A DNA stretch of 64,000 nucleotides from Blastocladiella emersonii ATCC 22665. Taxonomy: Eukaryota > Blastocladiomycota > Blastocladiomycetes > Blastocladiales > Blastocladiaceae. Below are positions 55,201-64,000 of this stretch, piece after piece (positions within the stretch are counted from its first letter, which is position 1; each line of letters opens with the position of its first letter). The translations under genes were made by a program, and so were the position numbers. The DNA is taken from contig JANHCV010000004.1 of the NCBI GenBank assembly GCA_025594325.1, positions 1,798,001-1,862,000 on the forward strand. Direction: 5' to 3'. Below the pieces are notes generated by a model. It was given only the letters and a program-made list of their open reading frames with translations, searched no databases and was not told the origin of the DNA.

Positions 55201-57445
55201 GCGGTTCGCCCTGCGCGAGGAACGCCTCGAGGCCGTCGAGGCCATGGTCCAGCTCGCCGGCCTCAGCAGGGCGTGTGCCCCCGGCACCCCGCTCGACATG
55301 TCCGCGACGTCGGCGCTTCTGCACACGGCGCAGTCGGTCGCGCCCGCGCTCGGCGAGGCGTGGGAGCCCGTCCTCGCGGTGCTCTCGGAGCTCGACAAGC
55401 GCGGCATCGCCCTTGACAACGAGACCACGGTCCAGGTCGACTGCGTCTTCACCAACACGGCGCACTGGCCCGCGCCCGCCCTCATCCACTTCATCACGGC
55501 GCTGTGCCACGTGTCGGGCACCGAGGTCGCCGACAAGCGCAGCTACTCGCTGCAGCGGCTCGTCGAGGTGGCCTCGTACAACATCAACCGGATCCGGTTC
55601 GAGTTCAACCAGATCTTCCGGCTCGTGCTGGGCTACTTTGAGGACGTGGTGCGCACCGACGAGGACATCGCGCGGTTCGCCGTCGACAGCCTGCGGCAGC
55701 TCACGTCCAAGTTCCTCGAGCGCGACGAGCTCGCGCACTTCAACTCGCAGGTCGAGTTCATGCGGCCGTTCCACAACATGATGGTCCACGCCACGTCGGC
55801 GCAGCTCCAGGAACTCATCCTCATCTCGCTCATGCAGCTCGTCCAGGCGCGGTTCCGCAACATGAAGTCCGGGTGGAAGGCCGTGTTCCCCGTGGTCTCG
55901 CTCGGCAAGTCGCACGCCATCGCCAAAGACATCCTCGTCCTCGTCCACCGCCACCTCGCCGAGCTCCAGCACGTCGCCGCCGTCCAGGACTACGTCGCGT
56001 GCCTCGCCGACGTCTGCAGCATCGTCGACTCGACCGAGCTCCTCGACATCCTCGTCGGGATCCCGACCGACCGCCCGCACGTCCTGCGCGGCCTCGTCAC
56101 CGTCATCCTCACCCAGCCCGTCCTCGCGATCCGCAGCCGCGCCGTCGACGCCCTCTTCTCCGCGATCCAGGCCAGCGGGAACTCCCTGCTTGGCACCCCG
56201 GCCGCCGCCGCAGAGACGTGCGACGCGATCCTCTTCCCGCTGTTCCGCGACAACGCCCGCCTCGACGTCGTCTGGGTCCAGGCCCTGCAGCGGTACGTGC
56301 GTCTCTGGATGGCGTACCCGGGTAGCGCCACGCTCGCCGGCGTGTGCCGCGTCATCGCGCTCTCGGTCGAGCAGCACAACGAGAACATCGCCCAGTGCGC
56401 CGTCATCTGCTTCCAGGAGATGCTCAAGCACGTCGTCGCCAACGGGACCCCGCCGCAGGCCGCGGCGACTTCGGGTACCGGGTCCGTAGCGGGCACGCCG
56501 ACCGTCAGCAACGGCGGCGGTGGGAGCGGGCTCGCCGCGGCAGCCGCGGCCGAGGCGTTGCAGGCGTCGTGGCCGACGCTCATCTCGACGCTGACCAAGA
56601 TCGCGCAGTCGACGCTGCCGCGCGGCCTCGAGCTGTCGGCGCCGGCGCCGGGGGACGTGGACGCGCCCGTCGCGCCCGACTTCGCCTTCACGACGCAGCA
56701 GTGCGCGATCCACCTGCTGCTGCTGACGAACCTGCAGCCGTTCCTGGCCGCGTCCCCGCCGCACCCGAGCGTCCCGCTCGACTTCTACGCGGCGGTCCTC
56801 CCGTCGCTGCGCGCGTCGTGCGATTTCGCCGCCGCATTCAACAACAACGTCGACCTGCGCACGCGCATCTGGCGCGCGGGGCTCACGGCGAACCCGCCCA
56901 ACTTGCTGAGGCAGGAGGCGCTCACGACGGCGCTGATCCTGACCACGCTCATGTGCATCACCCACGCGTTCGCGGGCCAGGAGGTCCGGTACGTCCGCGC
57001 GCTGCAGGACGCGGGGGATGACCTGATCGACGAGTTCTTGGGTCTGCCTGCGGCGATCACGGCGTCCGCGTCGCCACTCGCGATCAAGGCGAAACCGTTC
57101 GCCGCGCCCAACGTCGCGCTCCTGTTCAACAAGCTCGCCGACGCCATGTTCGTCGCGCCCGGCGCAACCTCGCTGCTCCCGATCGCGCCCCACTTCTTCC
57201 GCCGCGGACTCGCGCTCTTACGCGAGGACGAGCCCGTCACGCGGGTCGCGGTCGTCGGGTTCCTCGAGCAGGTCACGACGAACGTCCTCGACCCGCTGTG
57301 GGCCGTGTCGATTGCCGCGCCGGCGCCAAGGAAACCGGCAGATGGTGGGCTCGACGTACCGGCTCCTTCGGCTTCGGCGTCGCGGCCATCGACGCCAGTT
57401 GGCGGGAACTCGCCCGTGTCGCCGACGTCGGTCCCGCCTTCTTGA
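52235..57445 (+). CDS. SEC7: Sec7/BIG-type ARF guanine nucleotide exchange factor
   Basis: Exons 52235-52433, 52492-54857 and 54926-57445 (introns of 58 and 68 nt) give 1694 residues. The N-terminus has DCB/HUS-type helical regions (ALFVMLLVHYRPLFKSQIAV, LLCDVYFPVLAG). The Sec7 domain covers about 675-855: GVAYLTAYDVVAG, FFHANPPNKTKLGEFLGE, VDALRYFLSGFRLPGEAQKI with the catalytic glutamate in GEAQK, and AYVLAFSVIMLNTDQHSKQV. HDS-type helical repeats follow (NRIRFEFNQIFRLVLGYFED, HNENIAQCAVICFQEMLKHV). This is the large trans-Golgi ARF-GEF that loads GTP on Arf1 to start coat assembly. Long Ala/Ser/Gly inserts separate the domains. SFT2, also a Golgi protein, lies elsewhere in the window. Confidence 0.95.
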
Positions 57446-57644
57446 CAATGCTGGCCGACTTTTTTTGTACCTCCCTGCCCTCCTCATACCACTCTCTCTC
57501 CCGGACCTCCTTCCAAGTGCCGCTTGCTCGCTGAATAGACCGCTTCCATCATCTCACGAACGCACGGCGTGCCATGTTTGGGGTAACGGGGGGCAAGTGT
57601 ATGGCGGGGTAGTGATATTGGGGGGGTACGGACGAACAGGAATC

Positions 57645-59900
57645 TCACGAGTGCATCAGCATCCACGGGTGCGCCAGCACGTCCTTGAGGCACGCGCGGT
57701 CCTGCGGGTGCCGCTGCAGCATGCGGTCGAGCAGGTCGTACAGCTCGTGGGCGCCGGGGTCTACGGACGGTGGCCATGGTCAGTTCCGGTGGCCTCGAAG
57801 GGTCGTGAAGCGAAGGAGAGGGAGGACGTACAAAACTGGGCGAGCTCCTTGGGCTTCTTGTACACGACGTCGAGCGTGTCCTGCTGCGACTTGAAGGGGA
57901 TCTGGCGGAACACGAGAATGTACAGCAGCACGCCGAGCGCCCAGATCTCCACCTCGGGCCCGCGGTACCGGTACCCCTCGATGATCTCGGGCGCGGCGAA
58001 GTCCATGGTGCCCAGGAACTTGTCGAAGAACGGGCCCTGCGACGGCGGAATGTACGCCGCCGAACCGAAGTCAATCAGCTTAATCACGTAGTTCTCGTCG
58101 ATCACAATGTTCTCGTCCTTGAGGTCGCGGTGGACTAGTTGGTGGGAGCGGGTGAGTTCGTGGCCGCGATGGGTGGGAGAGAAAGGGATGCGACGTACCG
58201 ACGCCGTTGTCGTGCATGTACGACACGACCTCGACGACCTGGCGGAAGATGAACCGCACGACGCCCTCGGGGAAGTAGTCGTCTACAAGCGCACGCGAGA
58301 GGGTCAGTGAACGTTGACGGCGCGTTGCGACGCGAACCCATAACGTACGGGCATCGATGCACTCGAACAGGTCGCAGCTGACGCGCGGGCGGAGCATCTC
58401 GCGCTGCTTAGAGCTGAGGCTCGAGAGCGTGTTGAGGTCGCCCTTGCCCTCGGACCCGACGCGCTGCGCGCGCGGCACCTTGCGCAGTCCCTCGCGCTCG
58501 ATGCCGGCCTGGAGCACCGGGTTGGCCGCGTCCCAGCTGGTGCCGTGGAGCTCGGTGATGGCCATGATGTACTTTTCGTCCTCGAAGCAGTCGATGAGCT
58601 TGACCATGTTCGGGTGCGACAGGTTCTTGAGGAAGAAGATCTCGGACGGCACCATGCCGTACGTCGCGTCCTTCATCCACGCCGTGACGGGGATCTTGTC
58701 CTTGAAAATGAACTTGACGGCCACCTCCTGCGCGCCGCGGAACGCCGTCACCACGAACCCGTACGTCCCGTCGCCGATGAAGTTGGCAAACTCGAGGTCC
58801 TGCATCCCCGCCGGAAGCGGCTTGCGGCCCTCGAGCACCGAAAGCACCTCGTGCAGCCGCCGCTCGCGCTCCGCCAGCGCCTTGGCCTGCTTCTGCTCGG
58901 GCGTCAGCTTCTCGTGCTTGGGCGGCGCGGGCGTCGTCGGCGCCGACTTGGACAGCGACGCGTCGACGACCGCCGACGCCGTGTAGATGTCGTTGGTCGA
59001 CGCGAGCTCCTTGCTGTCGTGCTGCGCCATCGGCTTATCGGCCTCGCGCGACCCCGGCTTGGACGGCGACGACGCGTCCTTGGACTTGCTGCTGCCGCCC
59101 TTGAGCAGTCGCGACAGCAGGCTCTTGGCCGCCGACTTTTTGGGCTCCTTGTCCGCGGTCGCGGCCTGCAGCGGCGGGTACGACCCGGCCTTGTCGACAC
59201 CGCCGGGGAACTTGAGCGAGTTGAGCGACTGCGTCAGCGACTCGGTCGACGACGTGGGCGAGACGGTGAGGTGCGGTGCGGCGACGGCGACGGGCGCGGG
59301 CTTGGACGGCGACGCGTGGTGGCCATGGCCGTCGATGACCGAGAGCGCGCTGGCCGACTTGATCCCGGAGTCGGTGCGCGCGGTACTCGGTGGTGGCGCG
59401 GCGAGGTTCGCCGGGACGTGCGGGGCGGCGATCGGGTACTCGTGAATGGCGGGGAGGTCGGCGATAGTGGTCTCGGAGTGGAACATGGACGAGTTGCCCG
59501 ACGACCCGAGCGCGAGCGGCTTGGGCATGGGCGAGTCGTGCGACCACTTGGCGGACGCGGACGGCGAGCCCGCGGCCGCGTACGGCGAGTGCGTCGACAC
59601 GAGCGACGCGGCCGTCGGCTCGGGAACCATGAGGTACTTGGCCGACTGCAGCGCGGTCATGGCGGCCGTCGCCGAGTACGCAAAGTCGGCCTGGCTCGGC
59701 GCCGACAGCGTCATGTCGCTCGACGCGCGGTCGGGCAGCGTCGTGGGCGCCGAACCGTGGCGCGCAGGCAGCGCCGACGCGACCGGGAGACCCGCGAGCT
59801 TGTTCTGCATGTACTGGTTCTTGGCCGCGTCCTCGGCGCTCGCGACGCCGTTGCCGTTCGTCTGCGAGTTGGACCGCGTGAAGAAGCGGAGCGGCATCAT
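57645..59900 (-). CDS. PAS-kinase-like serine/threonine kinase
   Basis: Exons 58349-59900, 58199-58282, 57832-58134 and 57645-57760 (introns of 64-71 nt) give 684 residues. A Ser/Ala/Pro-rich N-terminus of about 340 residues shows no recognisable PAS domain. The kinase domain has IGDGTYGFVVTAFRG, VAVKFIFKDKIPVTAWMKD, VVHRDLKDENIVIDENYVIK, LIDFGSAAYIPP, GTMDFAAPEIIEGYRYRGPE and VEIWALGVLLYILVFRQIPF. Its end is MLQRHPQDRACLKDVLAHPW. 'RDLKDEN', 'DFGSAA' and 'P-Y-RGPE-E-W-LGV-LY-LVF' are hallmarks of PASK/Psk1-2 kinases, which control glycogen and cell-wall sugar use. Catalytic Lys, Asp and DFG are present. The missing PAS sensor is odd. A second ATG follows the first (MMPLRFF). Confidence 0.88.
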
Positions 59901-60710
59901 GGGAGCGGGAGCGGGAGATGGAAGATATGGAGACAGCAGCGAGTGAGGGATGGGTATCGGGAGGGAGTGCGCTCGAGGCAGTCGTCGTCGAGGCGTGGAC
60001 GTCTATCCGGTGTAGTCGAGGTAGGAGCGGAGGGGGTGGGGAGCCGTCGAGGTGAGGCGGGTCGTCTATGTTGTATGGAGTGGGGGCAGCCGGAGGCACC
60101 GCTGGACAGTGTGCCAAGGGTGGGGAGTAGCTACGTTGAAGTCAAGGGGGTTGCTGGCGAGAGAGGGAGAAGGGAGGTAAGCGCCGAGGGCCAGATGGAG
60201 AGGTCCGAAGCGCGAGCCGGTCGAGGAGACGCGTTTCTCGTGTCACGTATTTTTCATTCTGCACACGCGCCGCGGGCCACGGCAAGTGCGCGCAACAGTA
60301 TCCCCATTGGCCGAGGTCGCGGCCGTGTGTCCCACCTTGGGCGCGCTGGTATCGGCGCGGGCCGGCCGACTGCGCGCGGGTGGCTGGCGCGCGTGCGTCG
60401 CGTCGCGTCGCGTCGCGTTTCAGCGCGGTGCGAGACACTGTGGGGGAGGTCACGCCGCGACCACATGATTTCCCGCCACGTCCATCGCGACACGTCGGTT
60501 TTCGCGTCTCGTCTCGCGCGCTGCTTCCCGCATCCCGCTCGTGCGCGTGCACCGGCGGGAGACGCGCGAACACTTTCGCCGCCCGCCGTTGTCTGCTTGA
60601 TCGATGTCCCTGGCGGCCGAAGAGTGCGTGGCCGGCCGACCGACCATCAAAGAAAGGGGCCACGGAGGAGACCCGACCAACTCGACACCTACCACCCTAC
60701 GCATGCACCC
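59901..60710. promoter_or_regulatory. Divergent promoter region, PASK-like kinase / RasGEF
   Basis: About 810 nt between two divergent start codons. It includes a run of CGTCG pentamers (about 60395-60417) and, at 60703, an out-of-frame ATG 8 nt before the RasGEF start that could act as a short upstream frame. Confidence 0.5.
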
Positions 60711-63452
60711 ATGTCATCCAACTTCCCCGTCGGCGCAGCGCTGAGCGAGACGCCGAGCACGAGCGAGGGCGCGATCCCGCCGCGCCGGCTGTCGGGCGCG
60801 CACACGCCACTGCGTGCAACGACGCCGACGGGCAGCGACCCGACATCGACGTCGCCGCGCGGCAGCTCGCTGCCGCTGACGAGCACCGCGCTCCGCGGCC
60901 GCGTCCACTCGTCCAACAATGCCATCAGCAGCTCGGCGCACGTCGGCGGCGCGCAGTCGCCCGGCTCGTCGCCGACGCGGCGGCACGAGAGCGAGTACTC
61001 GATTGCGCCCGGTGGGAGCTACTTTGGCGCAACGACGGCGGGGAGCTCGGCCGCGATAGAGCGGGTCGGGCTCAAGGGCGGCTCGCCGACCGAGTCGACG
61101 ACGCGCATCAACCGCGCTGGGCCCGGCGGGAGTATCGGCAACCTGTTCCGCATGTCCAAAAAGACATCGAGCTCCGCGAGCCTCATGTCCAACTCGGGCG
61201 TCGGCGGCAGCACGAACCGGTTGTACGGCGGGTTCGATCCGCAGGGCGAGGGTGCGTCGCTTCGTGTTGGGCGAAGCAGTGGCGAGCACTGACCGTCAAC
61301 GCGCGCTTCGTAGACAAGGAGGACTTTCGCGAGTGGTACTCGGAGCTGCTCAGTGGTACACTCCGGCTCTCCTGTCCTCCGCATCTTGTCAGCCCACTCT
61401 CGAATACGTGCGTAGACAACGCAACGATCCCAACACCACCGCCATCCGACACCATCACGCCCGAGTCGGTCCAGCAGTGGTCGCGGACCTCACTGTTCGG
61501 CTCGTCCACGTCGACCTTCGACGCGCTCGACCACGCGCACCGCGTCCTCGAACACGAAGCCGCGCTTGTCCGCGCCGGTACGCTCCCGGCCGTGACCGCC
61601 GCCGCCGGCCGGCCCGCCATCACCGACACGCCGTGGGACGCGGTGGTCCCGCTCGAGCTGCACTTTGACGGTTCCGCGCCACCACCGCCGCTCCCACCAC
61701 CATCCGCCGCTCCCGCCAACGCCGCCGGGACCGAAACCCCGCCACCCTCGCCGTCGCGCAAATCCGCCGCGCCCGCGGTCCTGATCAGCGAGCTGCTGAC
61801 GAACGTGGGCTTCTCGTCCAACAACTCGCGCAAGAACACGGTGCGTTCGCGGCCCAGGGAGATGGACGACTACCAGGTGTACCAGCTGCTGGTGACCCAC
61901 CGGTACCACACGCCGCCGGCGGTGCTGCTCAAGACGCTGCTGACGACGTTCCGCGACCCGGGCACCAAGGACCGCGCCGAGCGCACCCAGATCCAGCGCA
62001 ACATCGAGAAGATCCTGCGCGTGTGGATCAACCTGTTCTACGACGACCTCGTGCTCGCGGGCGCGCAGGCCCCGCTCGCCAAGTTCGTCGCGGACCTCGA
62101 GCAGCACGCCGATACCGCGTCCGCTGACGGGTCCATCTTCCACCTCGTCGGGTGCGCGCTCAAGCCGCTGCTCGCCCTGAAAACCAAGAGCGACGTCATG
62201 GCGCGCATGGCGCGGCTCGCGGCGGGCGGCGGCGGCGGGGGCGCGGGCACGCCGGGTGGCGGCAGCAGCAGCTCGGACCTCACCGGCCTCGCGGCGGCGT
62301 CCGCGGGTCCGATCAACCTCGACACGGCCGAGATCCCGTACGCGCGCGACGCGCTAGCGCGGGCGGACCGGCACTACGCGTCGTCGCTGACGGTGCCCGT
62401 ACTGGACGCGGTCGCGCGCCACGGCGTGCCGCGGACACACGGGTTCCTGCGCCCGCTGCGCGAGTACCTGGCGTACGCGACGGGGCTGCAGCGGTGGGTG
62501 CTGCACTCTGTCGAGGCGCAGCCGACGGCGAAGCGGCGCGCCGTGGTCGTCAAGCGGATGCTCAAGCTGGCCACGGCGTTAGGGGATGTGGGCGCTCTGA
62601 ACGCGGCGGCCGTCGTCGCGGGCGCGCTCAAGCACCCGTGGATCGTGTTCCAGCGGCCCGTCTGGGAGCTGCTCAGCGGCAAGTACATTCTCATGATGCG
62701 CGCGCTGCTCGAGCTCGTCGACGAGAGCGACCACTACGCGCACTACATCTCGGCGCTCACGTCGGCGCCCGCGCCCGCGGGGAACGGGATCGCGGAGACG
62801 CCGCAGGCCAAGGCGCCGTTCCTCGGTACGATTCTGCGCTTTTCCCCGATAAGACGCTGTTCGCTGACCCTTCGTAACGCACGATTTAGCCCTGCACATC
62901 CTCCTGGCAGCCGCGTACCCGACCGACTTCTCGTCGGACACGACGTCCAAGTGGATGGCGCTGTACCAGCCGCTGGTCAAGATCCTGCTCGACATCCAGA
63001 TGCAAACGGGGTCGACGCAGCCGCTGCCGCCGCCCGACGCGGCGCTGACGGCGTTCCTCGCGGGCCAGCCGCCGTTCGACGCCGTGGCCGCGTGGCAGCG
63101 CGATATCCGGCTCGCCGACGACGCCGCGGTCCAGGCCATGATCAAGGCGTACCGGACCAGCAGCGCCGGCGGGACCGGCCGGTCGGGGCCCGGGCACGCC
63201 GCGTCGGCGTCGCTCCTGCGGTCCGTGTCCGGGTCCATCGCGCACATCTTTGGCGGAGGCGGCGGCGGGGGTGGTGGACAAGGCCGGCCGCGAATCGCGA
63301 GCGGGAACATTGCCGCCGCTGCTGCGCCTGTGCCTTCGGAAGGGGCAGCGGCGATGGGGATGGATCCAGGCACGGAGCGCGACTTCTCGACGCTGTACGG
63401 GCTCGCCGAAGACCCGGCGCGGCGAACGAGCGCGGTGCAGGAGGAGGAATGA
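60711..63452 (+). CDS. Ras-family guanine nucleotide exchange factor (CDC25-homology)
   Basis: Exons 60711-61251, 61314-61355, 61416-62825 and 62890-63452 give 851 residues; the second is a 42-nt micro-exon (DKEDFREWYSELLS). A Ser/Thr-rich N-terminus is followed by a REM-like N-terminal module near 343-480 (DDYQVYQLLVTHRYHTPPAV, LLKTLLTTFRDP, RVWINLFYDDLVLAGAQAPL). The CDC25-type domain follows (LQRWVLHSVEAQPTAKRRAV, VVKRMLKLATALGDVGALNA, ALKHPWIVFQRPVWELLSGK, LHILLAAAYPTDFS, KWMALYQPLVKILLDIQ). The usual 'NFN' core is ALNAAA and the 'P.lG' block is weak. The catalytic domain is therefore divergent, and nucleotide exchange activity or the cognate GTPase is uncertain. Gly-rich loops interrupt the domain near 62220-62290. 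Confidence 0.78.
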
Positions 63453-63523
63453 CGGGCAGCACGACAGGATACATCCTTCTAGCTAGCAATGGTGTGCGTG
63501 TATGCATCAGCGAAATCTATCAC

Positions 63524-64000
63524 TCAAAACTTGGCCGCGGCAACAACCGGCGTGGTGCCAGGATGCAGCGGCGCCTCGTGGTACTTGGGCACGGTGTGCG
63601 GGAACGGCCAGTCGTCGTGCTCGGGCCACTTCCACTCGAGGTGGGTCTCGCGGAACACGTCGACCGACTTGCACTCCTTGAACCGCAGCTTGCTCTCGAA
63701 CAGCTTGCGCGACGCGACGTTGTCCCACCCGACAATCGCGCGGAACACGGACACCTCGGCGGGCTGCACGGGCGCCGCGTCCGACGGCGCCGCCTTGACG
63801 TTGGTGATGGGCACGTGTGAGGGGACCGCCGCGCGCAGGTCCGACCGGATGTGCGCGCGCGCGTACGCCATGATCCACGCCAGCGCGCGCTGCGCCAGCC
63901 CGTGCCCGCGCGCCGACGGCTCGGCGACCATGATCTCGACCTCGGCGGTGCGGTACAGCGGGCGCGAGTCGGTCGCGGACGGCTCCGCGTCTGCGTCCTC
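63524..64000 (-). CDS. NAT9-like GNAT N-acetyltransferase, partial (5' end beyond window)
   Basis: The minus frame is open from the right edge to a stop at 63524, 158 residues seen. VEIMVAEPSARGHGLAQRAL is the GNAT acetyl-CoA motif A (R/Q-x-x-G-x-G/A-like, here ARGHGLA). A helix follows (AWIMAYARAHI). The family's 'F-x-A-x-I-x-x-xN-x-x-S-x-x-LF-x-x-L-x-F' element appears as FRAIVGWDNVASRKLFESKL-RF. DVFRETHLEWKWP matches NAT9's '..VF.E..L'. NAT9 proteins are linked to microtubule stability in animals. The gene converges with the RasGEF gene, 71 nt apart. Confidence 0.85.
   Translation of the reverse strand, partial: EDADAEPSATDSRPLYRTAEVEIMVAEPSARGHGLAQRALAWIMAYARAHIRSDLRAAVPSHVPITNVKAAPSDAAPVQPAEVSVFRAIVGWDNVASRKLFESKLRFKECKSVDVFRETHLEWKWPEHDDWPFPHTVPKYHEAPLHPGTTPVVAAAKF

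Noticed and set aside
52488-57193. Two long minus-strand open frames (808 and 781 codons)
   Set aside because: Antisense shadows of SEC7; no domain order.

Overview
The window is nuclear DNA of a fungus. It is very GC-rich, with strong G/C preference at third codon positions. Introns are mostly 40-85 nt, start with GTACG or GTGCG and end in TAG or CAG. Recognisable genes are fungal housekeeping genes: SCP160/vigilin, ENP2/NOL10, SYO1, PRE5, PAN2 and SEC7. There is also an intact CDKL-type kinase, a family tied to cilia and flagella and, as far as I know, absent from Dikarya. A MEF2-type MADS factor and a Fanzor-type nuclease are present too. Together these suggest a zoosporic fungus (Blastocladiomycota or Chytridiomycota; the former is my guess from GC content, not proven).

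Layout. 1-1.3 kb: the minus-strand 3' two-thirds of a Fanzor (eukaryotic TnpB-like, RNA-guided nuclease family), running off the left edge. 1.4-3.4 kb: a repetitive AT-hook-like protein on plus, abutting the Fanzor head to head. 3.6-5.8 kb: a lineage-specific small gene (its duplicate lies at 18.4-18.8 kb), an N-terminally short SFT2 and a hypothetical gene. 5.9-12.7 kb: divergent SCP160 and ENP2. 12.7-15.1 kb: gene-poor. 15.1-25 kb: a secreted protein, a coiled-coil/SUMO-like protein, the second small-gene copy, a Mpv17/PMP22 protein, SYO1, PRE5 and an orphan family. 25-28.4 kb: gene-poor, with two tandem membrane-protein paralogues. 28.4-37.3 kb: an ankyrin-FYVE-RING protein, a single-pass membrane protein, a coiled-coil protein and a decayed tandem family. 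37.6-44.2 kb: PAN2 and a CDKL kinase. 44.3-47 kb: gene-poor, with a foldback repeat. 47-64 kb: a MADS factor, an Mso1-like protein, SEC7, a PAS-kinase-like kinase, a RasGEF and an acetyltransferase cut by the right edge.

The genes do not form operons. Several pairs are divergent and probably share promoter regions: SCP160/ENP2, Mpv17-like/SYO1, ANK-FYVE/membrane protein, and kinase/RasGEF. Functional themes are ribosome biogenesis and mRNA fate (ENP2, SYO1, SCP160, PAN2), membrane traffic (SFT2, SEC7, FYVE-RING, Mso1-like) and signalling (CDKL, PASK-like, RasGEF, MADS).

The most notable object is the Fanzor. Its RuvC-I motif, relocated RuvC-II glutamate, zinc finger and RuvC-III aspartate are all readable, but its N-terminal half is absent from the adjoining sequence. 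All gene structures are read by eye from splice signals and frame, so exon borders are predictions.
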